Below, in pieces: positions 44,145 through 52,392 of a stretch of 64,000 bases of DNA (position 1 is its first letter; every line of letters begins with the position of its first letter). This DNA comes from Roseomonas sp. (GTDB lineage: Bacteria; Pseudomonadota; Alphaproteobacteria; Acetobacterales; Acetobacteraceae), in NCBI GenBank assembly GCA_020249265.1, contig JADCGA010000001.1:186001-250000 (forward strand), given 5' to 3'. The notes below the pieces were generated by a model. It did not search any database. It saw only the letters and a list, made by a program, of their open reading frames with translations, and was not told the origin of the DNA. Both the position numbers and the translations under genes were made by a program.

Positions 44145-46004
44145 TTAAATCCGAAGCGCCGCAGCGACCCTTGTGACGACCCCGTCCCAATCACCGGGAC
44201 GCTGCTGGCGAAACAGGCGCATGCCAGGATACCAAGGCGAATCTTCGCGCTTCGCCAGCCATCGGAAATCCGACGCGAAGGGCAGCATCAGCCAGACCGG
44301 CTTGCCCAATGCGGCAGCCAGGTGCGCGACCGAGGTATCTACCGCAATGACCAGATCAAGCGCCGAAACAAGCGCTGCCGTATCGGCAAAATCGGTAAGT
44401 TCATCGGTCAGATCGTACAAGCCAGCAGCTTGCAGCGCGGCGTGATCAGCGGCGCGCACTTCCTTCTGCAGCGACACCCAGGCATCACCTGACCGCAAAA
44501 GCGGCAAAAGCCGCACGAGTGCAATCGACCGATTGGCATCATTGTTGTGGGCGGTATTGCCACTCCAAACCAGCCCGATACGCCTGCGGCCCTGCGGGAG
44601 GCGGTTGCGCCATATCACCACCTCGTCAGCCGGCGCAGTGATATAGCCCCCAGGCCAGGCCGGGATATTCTCAAGCGTGGTGGCGAAGCCAATCGGAAGG
44701 CTGAGCAGCGGGCAATGCAAATCGAATTCGGGCGCCGTCTCATTTTCGTCAATCACGGTGACGCCAGGATACAAATCCCTGAAAAGCCGTGAAAGAGCCC
44801 CCTGCACCGCGAGAGTGACCTTCGCCCCGGCATCAGCGGCCATGATGCCATAGCGGGCAAATTGAATGGTATCACCAAAGCCTTGCTCCGAATAAATGAA
44901 AAGCCGCCGGTCCAAAAGTGGCTCCGCACCCAGCCAGGGTGGCGCATGAAAACTGCGACGCAAGCGCCCTTGCGGACGCTGCAGGCGATACTCGTATTCA
45001 CGCCAGCCTTCTTCAAAGTGGCCAAGCGCCAAAAGCGTGAAGGCGCGATTGTAATGTGCCTCCAGATGATTGGGTTTGAGCGTTAATGCATGATTGTAGG
45101 AAAGCAATGCTTCCTGAAGTTGGTTCAGGGCGGCAAAGACTGTACCGCGATTTACATACGGGATTGGATCATCGCCGGCATTTTCACAATCTTCCGTGAC
45201 GATCATCAATGCCCGCTTAGGCTGGTGAGACGCAATCAACAGCTTGCCGAGCCAACTTCGTGCCAACCGCTTTCGCGGCCCATCCTTCATCACTGCTTCG
45301 ATCATCGCGCGACCTTCATCGCCACGACCAAGTGCCAGCAGGATCTCCGCCCGGCTCAACATGGCCAGGTCGAAATCTGGCTTGAGCCGCAAGGCCTGCT
45401 CCGCGAAAACCAAGGCCTCATCCGGACGTCGGAGTTGGCAGAGCGCCCTGGCAACACCTAGCTGATAATGCTCAGAGGTGGGGTTCAGGCTGAGCGCCTT
45501 TTCATGCGCGGCAAGCGCCTCATCCAACCGGGCGAGTTCGAACAGGGCATGTCCGCGTTGGTGATGCGCTTCCGCTTCATTTTGGTGTCGTGCAACAACG
45601 CGATCAAGAACCGCCAAGGCATCAGCCGGGCGTTCAACATGCAAAAGAAGCTGGCCGTAATTCATTGCTGTTTCGAGCAAATGCGGATTCAAACCGAGTG
45701 AACGCTCGAAACTCGCCAGGGCTTCCTCGTTCTGTCCGCGTTTCGTCAAGGCCAAACCCAGATGCGCATGAACAAGCGCATCTTTTGGCTTGAGCGCCAA
45801 TGCACGGCGCAAACGGGCAACTCCCTCTCCAAAATGGCCAAGCTGAAGGGAAAGCAAGCCCGCGAGATGCAAAGCTTCCCCATGGCGCGGATCACGCTTG
45901 AGGACGGAAAGGCAGACAGTTTCCGCCTCTGCGTGCTTGCCCTGCCTGAGCAGGGTCATGGCTTCGGTAAACTGCGCAGCAGAAGACTTCGACGGTGGTT
46001 TCAT
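44145..46004 (-). CDS. TPR protein with C-terminal GT-B-type glycosyltransferase domain, copy 1
   Basis: Protein of 619 residues in two parts. Residues 10-345 are about nine tetratricopeptide repeats (for example ALVHAHLGLALTKRGQNEEA and LEAHYNRAFTLLALGHFEEG). Residues about 365-615 form a glycosyltransferase-like domain of the heptosyltransferase/GT9 or OGT-like kind: FIYSEQGFGDTIQFARYG, RRRIGLVWSGN and DLVIAVDTSVAHLAAALGKP. Such proteins are thought to glycosylate proteins or envelope sugars; the acceptor is unknown. There is no signal peptide. It is a tandem paralogue of the gene at 46704. Start is ATG 46002-46004. Confidence 0.82.
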   Translation of the reverse strand: MKPPSKSSAAQFTEAMTLLRQGKHAEAETVCLSVLKRDPRHGEALHLAGLLSLQLGHFGEGVARLRRALALKPKDALVHAHLGLALTKRGQNEEALASFERSLGLNPHLLETAMNYGQLLLHVERPADALAVLDRVVARHQNEAEAHHQRGHALFELARLDEALAAHEKALSLNPTSEHYQLGVARALCQLRRPDEALVFAEQALRLKPDFDLAMLSRAEILLALGRGDEGRAMIEAVMKDGPRKRLARSWLGKLLIASHQPKRALMIVTEDCENAGDDPIPYVNRGTVFAALNQLQEALLSYNHALTLKPNHLEAHYNRAFTLLALGHFEEGWREYEYRLQRPQGRLRRSFHAPPWLGAEPLLDRRLFIYSEQGFGDTIQFARYGIMAADAGAKVTLAVQGALSRLFRDLYPGVTVIDENETAPEFDLHCPLLSLPIGFATTLENIPAWPGGYITAPADEVVIWRNRLPQGRRRIGLVWSGNTAHNNDANRSIALVRLLPLLRSGDAWVSLQKEVRAADHAALQAAGLYDLTDELTDFADTAALVSALDLVIAVDTSVAHLAAALGKPVWLMLPFASDFRWLAKREDSPWYPGMRLFRQQRPGDWDGVVTRVAAALRI

Positions 46005-46088
46005 TGACTTGGCGGATTCCAGTGCGAAGCCACAGACATGGCGACAATTTTTTCGATCAACGGCGAAAAAATGAAGATATTCGGTTTT

Positions 46089-46310
46089 TCATGTCACAAT
46101 GCTCACCAGCAGTTGAAGCCCCCACAATGTCATGGCAAAGGCGCCAATCCTATCCGCATGTCACCGCAACCGGTTTTCAAAGGCCATACGCATCGCGGCT
46201 TGCATGGGCAGTGCATCCGGCGAATGGCGCTCTGCGATCATCAGCCAAATCTCGCTCTGGCGCATACGCTAGCTTGGGACATAAGAGAGTTTCAAGAGCA
46301 TTGCGGAAGG
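46089..46310 (-). pseudogene. Broken copy of the small membrane-protein gene at 48706
   Basis: Translated leftward, this stretch matches the last 65-70 residues of the intact protein encoded at 48706-49095 (shared: KL-YVPS, MRQSE-WLM-AERHSPDAL, DRIGAFA-TLWG). The reading frame holds two stops: TAG at 46269-46271, where the intact gene has a Gln codon, and TGA at 46161-46163, where it has a Trp codon. The natural stop aligns at 46089-46091. Likeness fades beyond about 46310, so the N-terminal half is lost or diverged. It cannot make the protein. Confidence 0.8.
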
Positions 46311-46472
46311 TAAGTAACTTAGCGCCAAAGAGCAAGTACCCACCCGCGGTTCCGGTGAAGCAAAATGCCTGAGCAAGCCGCAACTTCATTGCGCGAAAAC
46401 CCCGCGCTTCTGACTGGGAGAACCCAGGCACATCCTGAAAACAGGCACAGACCAAAGCACAGGGAAGGCCCC

Positions 46473-46690
46473 ATGCTGAGCCGCCGGTCACTGGCCCGTC
46501 AGGGCATGGCCTTCACCGTGACCCATTCAGGCTTGCGCAGGCCAGGATCGTTGAAGCGCTACGGCGCCACCAAAGTGCCGTGGTGGTGCGGGGAGCGCCC
46601 AAGGCCTTCGCCGCCCATATTCAGGGAGAAATTGACCGCTGGATGCCCATGATCAGCGCTGCCGGCAGCCGCGTAGAACAAGGCCAAATA
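46473..46690 (+). pseudogene. Fossil of a Bug-type receptor gene (start and end kept, middle deleted)
   Basis: ATG at 46473, with AGGGAAGG upstream, opens MLSRRSLARQGM, the kind of N-terminus seen in Bug receptors. From 46535, in another frame, the sequence reads like a Bug C-terminus: AQARIVEALRR, then GAPKAFAAHIQGEIDRWMP and SAAGSRVE. About 750 bases of the middle are missing, and the two parts are out of frame. The remaining part of the 699-base gap (46005-46703) holds the broken membrane-protein gene and short unassigned stretches. Confidence 0.6.
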
Positions 46691-46703
46691 TGCGCCTACA
46701 TGG

Positions 46704-48557
46704 CTAAAGCGCCGCAGCGATCCGCCCAACCACCCCGTCCCAATCACCGGGACGCTCTTGCCGGAACAAGCGCATCTTTGGGTACCAGGGCGAATCCTCC
46801 CGATCGAGCAGCCACCGGAAATCCGGCGCGAAGGGCAGCATCAGCCAAACGGGTTTCCCAAGCGCTGCGGCCAGATGCGCGACCGAGGTATCAACCGCAA
46901 TCACCAAATCAAGTGCTGCGATCAGCGCCGCCGTATCGGCAAAATCGGAAAGCTCAGCGGTCAGATCACATAGGCCAGAGGCGTGGAGCGTGTTCTGTTC
47001 AGATGCGCGCACTTCCTTCTGAAGCGAAACCCAGACATCACCCGATCGAAACAGCGGCGAGAGCCGCGCAAGCGCCACAGAACGATTGGCGTCATTGGTA
47101 TGGATCGGGCTACCACTCCAGACTAGGCCGATACGCCGCCGCCCCATTGGCAAGCGTGGAACCCACCGCGCTGTTTCCTCAATCGGGGCACTCAGATAGC
47201 CATTGGGCCATGCCGGAATATTCCGAAGCGTGGTTTCAAAGGCGAGCGGCAGGCTGAGCAGCGGGGAATGTAGATCGAAATCAAGCGGCGCTTCGTTCTG
47301 ATCAAGGATGGTGACCGATGGATGAAAATTTCTGAAGAGACGCTTGAGAGGAGCTTGCACCGAGAGGAACACATGCGCACCGGCTGCCGCAACCAGAAGG
47401 GCGTAGCGACTGAAATGAATGGTGTCACCCAAGCCCTGTTCGTAATAGGCATAAAGGCGGCGATTTCTGATCTGCTCTTTGCCTGACCACCGGGGCTGTG
47501 GATAGTTGCGAATTGACGCCGTGTTTTGCCGCGCATGGCGACATTCATAGGCGCGCCAGCCTTCTTCCAGCCGTCCAAGAACCAGCAAGGCAAAGGCCCG
47601 GTTATAACTTGCGTCAAGGTTATCAGGTTTCAACTCAAGCGCCCCATCATAAAGGACAAGCGCTTCTTCAAGCCGGTTCAGCGCGGCCAGGATAAAGCCG
47701 TGATTGACATGGGTGATCGGATCATGGGGCGCGATGTTTCGTGAAAAAGCCGACAGATCAAGGGCTTTTTCGGGCTGCCCCAGCAGGATGAGGGTCTTGC
47801 TACGCCAGATATGACCCTGCAAAGACTCGGGGTTTTTAACGATGAGTTTTTCCACAACCTCAAGGCTTTCCTGAAGCTCACCACGAGAACGAAGCACATC
47901 CACAAGGCACAAGTTCGGCAATTCCATGTCGGGCTGGCTCGTAAGGGCCTTTTGAATGAAAGGCTCAGCCTCATTGTATCTTTTCAAAAGACACAGCGTG
48001 GCTGCCGTGGCGGACAAGAAAACGGCAGAATCCGGTTGCAGGCCAAGTGCTTTCTGCTGCGCAGCCAAGGCTTCCTCTAAGCGGTTAAGCTCGCTTAACG
48101 CACAACTGCGATGGTAATGGGCTTCCGCATGATCCGTTTTTTGACTGATGACAACATCAAAGGAACTGATGGCATCTGCGTAGCGTCCCATTTGGAACAG
48201 AACTAAGCCGTAGTTGAACCTTGCGTCCGTTGCGTCTGGCTTAAGAGCCAAGCTGCGCTCAAAACTTGCGGCAGCCTGCTCTTTCTGGTCCAGCCCCATC
48301 AGGGCAAGCCCCAAATTGGCGTGAACATCGGCGTTTTCTGGCGCTGCCGCCGCTGCCCGGTTCAAACGGATGACACTTTCATCAAAACGGCCGGCCCGCA
48401 GCGCGATCAAGCCAAAAAAATGAAGTGCGTCGGGATGAAGCGCATGCTGCTTGAGGATGCCAAGACAAATCGCCTCGGCGGCTGCAATGTCACCGTTTCT
48501 GAGTAATGTCAGCGCTTCAAGCAATCGCGTCGTGTTGGCTTCGGGCGGCTTCTCCAT
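46704..48557 (-). CDS. TPR protein with C-terminal GT-B-type glycosyltransferase domain, copy 2
   Basis: Paralogue of the 44145 gene, 617 residues, same layout: about nine TPR units (such as ADVHANLGLALMGLDQKEQA), then the transferase part (YYEQGLGDTIHFSRYALLV, RRRIGLVWSGSPIHTNDANR, DLVIAVDTSVAHLAAALGKP). By eye the last 150 residues are about 80 percent identical to copy 1, the first 190 closer to 45 percent. The TPR part is also less GC-rich than its surroundings. The catalytic core is thus kept while the partner-binding part has drifted. Probably cytoplasmic; acceptor unknown. Confidence 0.82.
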   Translation of the reverse strand: MEKPPEANTTRLLEALTLLRNGDIAAAEAICLGILKQHALHPDALHFFGLIALRAGRFDESVIRLNRAAAAAPENADVHANLGLALMGLDQKEQAAASFERSLALKPDATDARFNYGLVLFQMGRYADAISSFDVVISQKTDHAEAHYHRSCALSELNRLEEALAAQQKALGLQPDSAVFLSATAATLCLLKRYNEAEPFIQKALTSQPDMELPNLCLVDVLRSRGELQESLEVVEKLIVKNPESLQGHIWRSKTLILLGQPEKALDLSAFSRNIAPHDPITHVNHGFILAALNRLEEALVLYDGALELKPDNLDASYNRAFALLVLGRLEEGWRAYECRHARQNTASIRNYPQPRWSGKEQIRNRRLYAYYEQGLGDTIHFSRYALLVAAAGAHVFLSVQAPLKRLFRNFHPSVTILDQNEAPLDFDLHSPLLSLPLAFETTLRNIPAWPNGYLSAPIEETARWVPRLPMGRRRIGLVWSGSPIHTNDANRSVALARLSPLFRSGDVWVSLQKEVRASEQNTLHASGLCDLTAELSDFADTAALIAALDLVIAVDTSVAHLAAALGKPVWLMLPFAPDFRWLLDREDSPWYPKMRLFRQERPGDWDGVVGRIAAAL

Positions 48558-48705
48558 AACTGAAAGGCTCTCGGGCTTGAGGTGATGGGGCGATAATACT
48601 GGGTTACCTGCATCGGCGGGCCGGTCGGTGCAGGATTATTTCAGGAAATCACTTTTGAGCCATGGCCGCAAACTTCTCATGCGGGGCCAGAGAAAACAAA
48701 GCCCC

Positions 48706-49095
48706 TCACGTCACAAGGCTCACCAATAAATACCCGCCCCAAAGCGTCACGGCAAAGGCGCCGATCCTATCGGAATGCCAGCGCAGTCGGGTTGCGAAGG
48801 CAGTGCGCATTGCTGTCTGCATGGAAAGCGCATCCGGCGAATGGCGCTCGGCCACCATCAGCCAAAGCTCGCTCTGGCGCATATCCTGGCTTGGCACATA
48901 GGCGAGTTTCAGTAGCAAGATCAGCCAGACCAGCGTCACCAATATCGCACCGGAACGCAGCGCCAGCGCAAGCTGGAAGGAAAGCGAGAGCACAACCAGC
49001 AGAATGGCCAAGCCTGCAAAGCCTAACGCGCGCCGAATGACCAGATCCGCCATTGCCTCAAGCCGTTCCAAGCCCTGGCCCTCATGCGGGGGCAC
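48706..49095 (-). CDS. Small inner-membrane protein, intact parent of the pseudogene at 46089
   Basis: Membrane protein of 129 residues (GTG start; an ATG at 49053 would give 115). It has two close hydrophobic spans, ALGFAGLAILLVVLSLSFQL and GAILVTLVWLILLLKLAYVP, then a polar stretch SQDMRQSELWLMVAERHSPD and a final span GAFAVTLWGGYLLVSLV. I do not know a function. Gene order suggests it may be transcribed with the TPR gene that follows after 148 bases. A second copy next to the other TPR gene is broken. Confidence 0.75.
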   Translation of the reverse strand: MPPHEGQGLERLEAMADLVIRRALGFAGLAILLVVLSLSFQLALALRSGAILVTLVWLILLLKLAYVPSQDMRQSELWLMVAERHSPDALSMQTAMRTAFATRLRWHSDRIGAFAVTLWGGYLLVSLVT

Positions 49096-49175
49096 CCAGG
49101 ATATCCGGGCACCATGGGCGAAAGCCTAACCCTAAACGGGCAGTTTGGAAAACAAGCGGTTACACGAAGCGCTGC

Positions 49176-49466
49176 TCACCCCAAACCCATCAACACCAGC
49201 AGCAGCGCCGTGCCGAACCAGACCATCATGGCCCGTTCCAGGCTGAGGCCCAGGCGCTCAGAAATCGCTGCGGGCACCGCCGAAAGAAGCAGCGTGGCGG
49301 TCGAGACGATCAGCGACGCACCGTAAAACACCACCTCCTTGGTCGGGGGTAAAAGCTCGGGCAGCCAGACGGGATAGAGATGCCAGACAACCGGCAGTGT
49401 TGGGCTGATCATGCCATTCAACAGGCAGGTCGCCACGGTCGCGACGAAAAGGTTTTGCGGTGTCAT
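49176..49466 (-). CDS. Small membrane protein of unknown function
   Basis: Protein of 96 residues with about three hydrophobic segments: NLFVATVATCLLNGMI, VVFYGASLIVSTATLLLSAV and AMMVWFGTALLLVLMGLG. GGTAGG precedes the ATG at 49464-49466. It lies five bases after the next membrane protein gene on the same strand. Both follow the sodium symporter genes. No function is recognised. Confidence 0.7.
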   Translation of the reverse strand: MTPQNLFVATVATCLLNGMISPTLPVVWHLYPVWLPELLPPTKEVVFYGASLIVSTATLLLSAVPAAISERLGLSLERAMMVWFGTALLLVLMGLG

Positions 49467-49471
49467 GGCGC

Positions 49472-49792
49472 CTACCCCGCGCCCGGGGGGCTGATGCGCG
49501 GCGCATAGCCAAAGCCCACCATCAGCAGGCCAAACACCATCCGCGCCGCAAATAGCCAGAAGGCCGCAACCAAGGGCAGGAAAGGTGGCGAGACATAGGA
49601 AGGGACCAAACGCTCAGCGGTCCACACCGCCCAGCCAGTCAGCAACTGAAAGCCGCGCCAGATGTAATTGGTATTTGCCGGCGTCATGAAGAATTGCATC
49701 ATGAACCGCCCGATGCAGCCCCACCCGGTCAGCGCCAGGAAATAGGTCACCACCCAAAAGGGCAGATAGCCAAGGATGAAATTGCTTTCCAT
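49472..49792 (-). CDS. Small membrane protein downstream of the symporter
   Basis: Protein of 106 residues with hydrophobic stretches FILGYLPFWVVTYFLALTGW (5-24), YIWRGFQLLTGWAVWTAERL and FLPLVAAFWLFAARMVFGLL. The pattern of a TP-N segment between two spans loosely recalls YggT-type proteins; this is weak. It follows the symporter stop by 71 bases, with a strong hairpin between. Confidence 0.7.
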   Translation of the reverse strand: MESNFILGYLPFWVVTYFLALTGWGCIGRFMMQFFMTPANTNYIWRGFQLLTGWAVWTAERLVPSYVSPPFLPLVAAFWLFAARMVFGLLMVGFGYAPRISPPGAG

Positions 49793-49807
49793 AAGGCCCT
49801 AATTGAT

Positions 49808-49835
49808 GGGGCGGCTGCGTTACCGCAACCGCCCC
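49808..49835 (-). terminator. Strong GC hairpin after the symporter gene
   Basis: GGGGCGG (49808-49814) pairs with CCGCCCC (49829-49835), and TGCG/CGCA continues the stem inside around TTAC. It starts about 30 bases after the symporter stop. No T run follows leftward, so termination may be partial, letting some transcription reach the small membrane-protein genes. Confidence 0.5.
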
Positions 49836-49863
49836 AAAACATCACGCCACAGCGGCGCTTTGG

Positions 49864-51915
49864 TTATTCCACTGCGTCGCGCTTGTCAGCAAGACGCACA
49901 CCACCCTTCGGGATGCGGATATCGTCAATGAAATCCTGCATCGCCTGGCTGGGCGGCGTGGTGAACTTGGACACCAGCCAGATGGTGAGGAAGGCCACCG
50001 GCACGCCGATGATCCCGCCGGAGATATTGTTGATCCCCCACAGGCGACCCACCACGCGGTTGCGCAGCACCACCGTATCGGTCGGGATACCGATGATGCC
50101 CCCGAACCAGGCCAGCGCCCCATCCGTCACCGCGGCGGTATTGGCAAGGATCGCTGCCGCTTCCGCGCGAAGTTCAGGTGAGGTGAAGTTCTGATTGATG
50201 GTGCCAACCTGCCGCGCCGCGGCAATGATGGCATCCTTCGATCCAAAGAGCTGGACGAAATCCAACCCAAACCATTCCGAATGGATCAGATAGCCGAAGG
50301 TCAGCACATACCCCACAGCCATGCCGACACAGGCGGCGGTATTCGTGGTTTTCTTGTACCACACGCCCATCACCAGCGCCGCAAATAGGCCGGCGGCAGC
50401 GATGGAGAAGGCCCAGGCCACCAGGAACAGAATATCCGCCCCGGCATTACCCGCTGTCCAAGCTGCGGCCACCGCCACAATCAGCAGCAGCACGCGCGAG
50501 ATGACCAGCCGGCGCGCGGTCGGCGCGTTGCGGTCAATCATCTTGTAGTAGATGTCATGCGACAGGGCGTTTGCGAGCGCCAGCAGCAGACCATCCGCGG
50601 TGGAAAGCGCCGCAGCCAAGCCGCCCGCCGCAACCAGCCCAGCGATCACATAAGGCAGGCCCGCAATTTCCGGTGTGGCAAGCACCACAACGTCAGGGTG
50701 AATGCGGAATTCATTCCATTGCAGAATGCCATCGCGGTTGACGTCCACAATGTTGATCCACGGCACCCCATAGGGCGACATGATCTGCCAGCTCTTCACC
50801 CAATCCGGCAGACTCGCAATCGGTTGGCCGATCAGGGTCTGATAGATTTCCACCTTGCCGAAAGCCGCATAGGCCGGCGCGGTGAAATACAGCAGGAAGA
50901 TGAAGAACAGCGACCAAGCCACAGACTGGCGCGCTTCCTTCACCGAAGGCGTGGTGAAGTAGCGCATCAGGATGTGCGGCAGCGCTGCCGTACCGACCAT
51001 GAGGCAGAAGACGAGGGCGAAGAAATTCACCGCCGCCTGGATATTGAATTGCCCATTCGCACCGATGAAGGGTGCGCTATGCCAGCCGGTGACACCGGGC
51101 GGTGGGGTCATGCCCGCAGCCCGGAAGCCGTTTTCAAGCTCAGCGATCCGTTCCAAAGCGAAGCCATACATCAGCTGTGGCATAGGAACGCCGGTGATCT
51201 TGGCCGACATCAGGAAGGCCGGGATCAGATAGGCGATGATCAGCACGATATATTGCGCCACCTGTGTCCAGGTAACGGCGCGCATGCCGCCCAGCATGGA
51301 GCAGACCAGAATGCCCGCAAGGCCCACAAACACCGCAACGCCGAAGGACACATCCAGGAAGCGCTGGGTGATGATGCCAACACCCACGATCTGCGCCACA
51401 ACATAGACGAAGGACGCGGTGATCAGCACGATGACGCCAATCAGGCGCGCCGCATTGCCGCCGAAGCGCGCCCCCAGGAAGTCCGGCACCGTGTATTGGC
51501 CGAATTTCCGTAGATAGGGTGCCAACAGAATGGCGACGAGCATGTAGCCGCCGGTCCAACCCAGGATGAAGGCCAAGCCACCATAGCCGAGGGCATAAAG
51601 GCTGCCCGCCATGCCGATGAAGCTTGCCGCCGACATCCAGTCAGACCCGGTTGCCATGCCGTTGTACAGCGCGGGCACGCGCCGGCCAGCGACGTAATAT
51701 TCAGCAACGGCCTGGGTGCGGCTGATAATGCCAATATAGGCGTAAACGCCAATCGTCAGGCCAACAAACATGTAGCCCAGAATGCGATCTGGCACGCCCA
51801 TCTGTTCCAGAATGGCGATAATGACGACGAAGGCCGCGAAACCGCCCGTATAGCCGGCGTAAATCTTGCCGAGCGAGGCGATAAAGGGATCTTTTTCTTT
51901 GGTGGCGCCGCTCAT
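49864..51915 (-). CDS. Sodium:solute symporter (SSS family, acetate-permease-like, VC_2705 type)
   Basis: Inner-membrane symporter of 683 residues with 13 or more helices, larger than ActP because of an insert near 380-420 (VDVNRDGILQWNEFRIHPDV, which looks like a single EF-hand). SSS signatures include MATGSDWMSAASFIGMAGSL near 86-105 and AALSTADGLLLALANALSHD near 440. It starts four bases after the DUF4212 gene stops; that small subunit is the regular partner. With propionyl-CoA synthetase 5 kb away it probably takes up a short-chain acid such as acetate or propionate. The exact substrate is unproven. Confidence 0.9.
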   Translation of the reverse strand: MSGATKEKDPFIASLGKIYAGYTGGFAAFVVIIAILEQMGVPDRILGYMFVGLTIGVYAYIGIISRTQAVAEYYVAGRRVPALYNGMATGSDWMSAASFIGMAGSLYALGYGGLAFILGWTGGYMLVAILLAPYLRKFGQYTVPDFLGARFGGNAARLIGVIVLITASFVYVVAQIVGVGIITQRFLDVSFGVAVFVGLAGILVCSMLGGMRAVTWTQVAQYIVLIIAYLIPAFLMSAKITGVPMPQLMYGFALERIAELENGFRAAGMTPPPGVTGWHSAPFIGANGQFNIQAAVNFFALVFCLMVGTAALPHILMRYFTTPSVKEARQSVAWSLFFIFLLYFTAPAYAAFGKVEIYQTLIGQPIASLPDWVKSWQIMSPYGVPWINIVDVNRDGILQWNEFRIHPDVVVLATPEIAGLPYVIAGLVAAGGLAAALSTADGLLLALANALSHDIYYKMIDRNAPTARRLVISRVLLLIVAVAAAWTAGNAGADILFLVAWAFSIAAAGLFAALVMGVWYKKTTNTAACVGMAVGYVLTFGYLIHSEWFGLDFVQLFGSKDAIIAAARQVGTINQNFTSPELRAEAAAILANTAAVTDGALAWFGGIIGIPTDTVVLRNRVVGRLWGINNISGGIIGVPVAFLTIWLVSKFTTPPSQAMQDFIDDIRIPKGGVRLADKRDAVE

Positions 51916-51919
51916 GGGA

Positions 51920-52225
51920 TCAATCCTCCTGCACGCCGAATTCTTCGTCTATCTCATTCTGGCGCTTACCGAACCAGAACAGCGCGACGACGAAGACAAT
52001 AAGGCTGCCCTGAGCGGCCATGTAGAAGCCGAGAGGAAACCCGAGAATGACAATGCCATTTAGCGAAGGGGCAAAGATATGCACCACAAAGCTGAAGAAA
52101 AACCAAATGCCAAACACCAACCACATCAGATTGGATGTCTTGGTCCAATAGGCCTTGGCGGTGGCCTTATCCACCGCGGGGGCTTCCGTATTTGACGGCG
52201 CACCCCCAGATTCAACCAATGGCAT
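51920..52225 (-). CDS. DUF4212 small subunit of the sodium:solute symporter
   Basis: Membrane protein of 101 residues. An N-terminal cytoplasmic stretch with AYWTKTSNLMWLVFGIWFFF (25-44) leads into the first span, and GIVILGFPLGFYMAAQGSLI plus VFVVALFWFGKRQN form the second. This matches the DUF4212 family, found as the gene before symporters of this type. It is the first gene of the leftward pair. Divergent from the unknown gene at 52393. Confidence 0.9.
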   Translation of the reverse strand: MPLVESGGAPSNTEAPAVDKATAKAYWTKTSNLMWLVFGIWFFFSFVVHIFAPSLNGIVILGFPLGFYMAAQGSLIVFVVALFWFGKRQNEIDEEFGVQED

Positions 52226-52312
52226 TCACTTGCCTCCTCTGATGACCGCCCTTATCGAAACGGCCCGTTTGACCTGCCCCTGCCACGACTCCGCGTGACC
52301 TGATTCGGGCAT

Positions 52313-52342
52313 TTGACAGCCCGATTCAACGTGGCGGATAAC
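52313..52342 (+). promoter_or_regulatory. Candidate sigma-70-type promoter for the gene at 52393
   Basis: TTGACA (52313-52318) and GATAAC (52337-52342) are 18 bases apart. The -35 box is perfect. The expected start is near 52349, about 44 bases before the ATG. The T-rich stretch before AAGGA lies in the leader. Confidence 0.5.
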
Positions 52343-52392
52343 ATGACAGTAACATGGCTGCAACAAGCTTTTTTTAAGGAATTGGCCTTCTG

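Larger units (their letters stand above)
44145..49095 (-). repeat. Tandem duplication of a two-gene unit (membrane protein + TPR-glycosyltransferase)
   Basis: Unit A is the TPR gene 44145-46004 plus the broken membrane-protein copy ending at 46089. Unit B is the TPR gene 46704-48557 plus the intact membrane-protein gene ending at 48706. Gene order and strand are the same, offset by about 2.6 kb. Only unit A carries extra DNA (46311-46703), including a Bug gene fossil. The duplication is old: the C-terminal halves of the TPR proteins are close, the N-terminal halves much less so. Confidence 0.75.

Noticed and set aside
46580-47257. 225-codon rightward ORF starting in the Bug fossil
   Set aside because: Only its first 35 codons look like protein-coding sequence; the rest is opposite the TPR gene.
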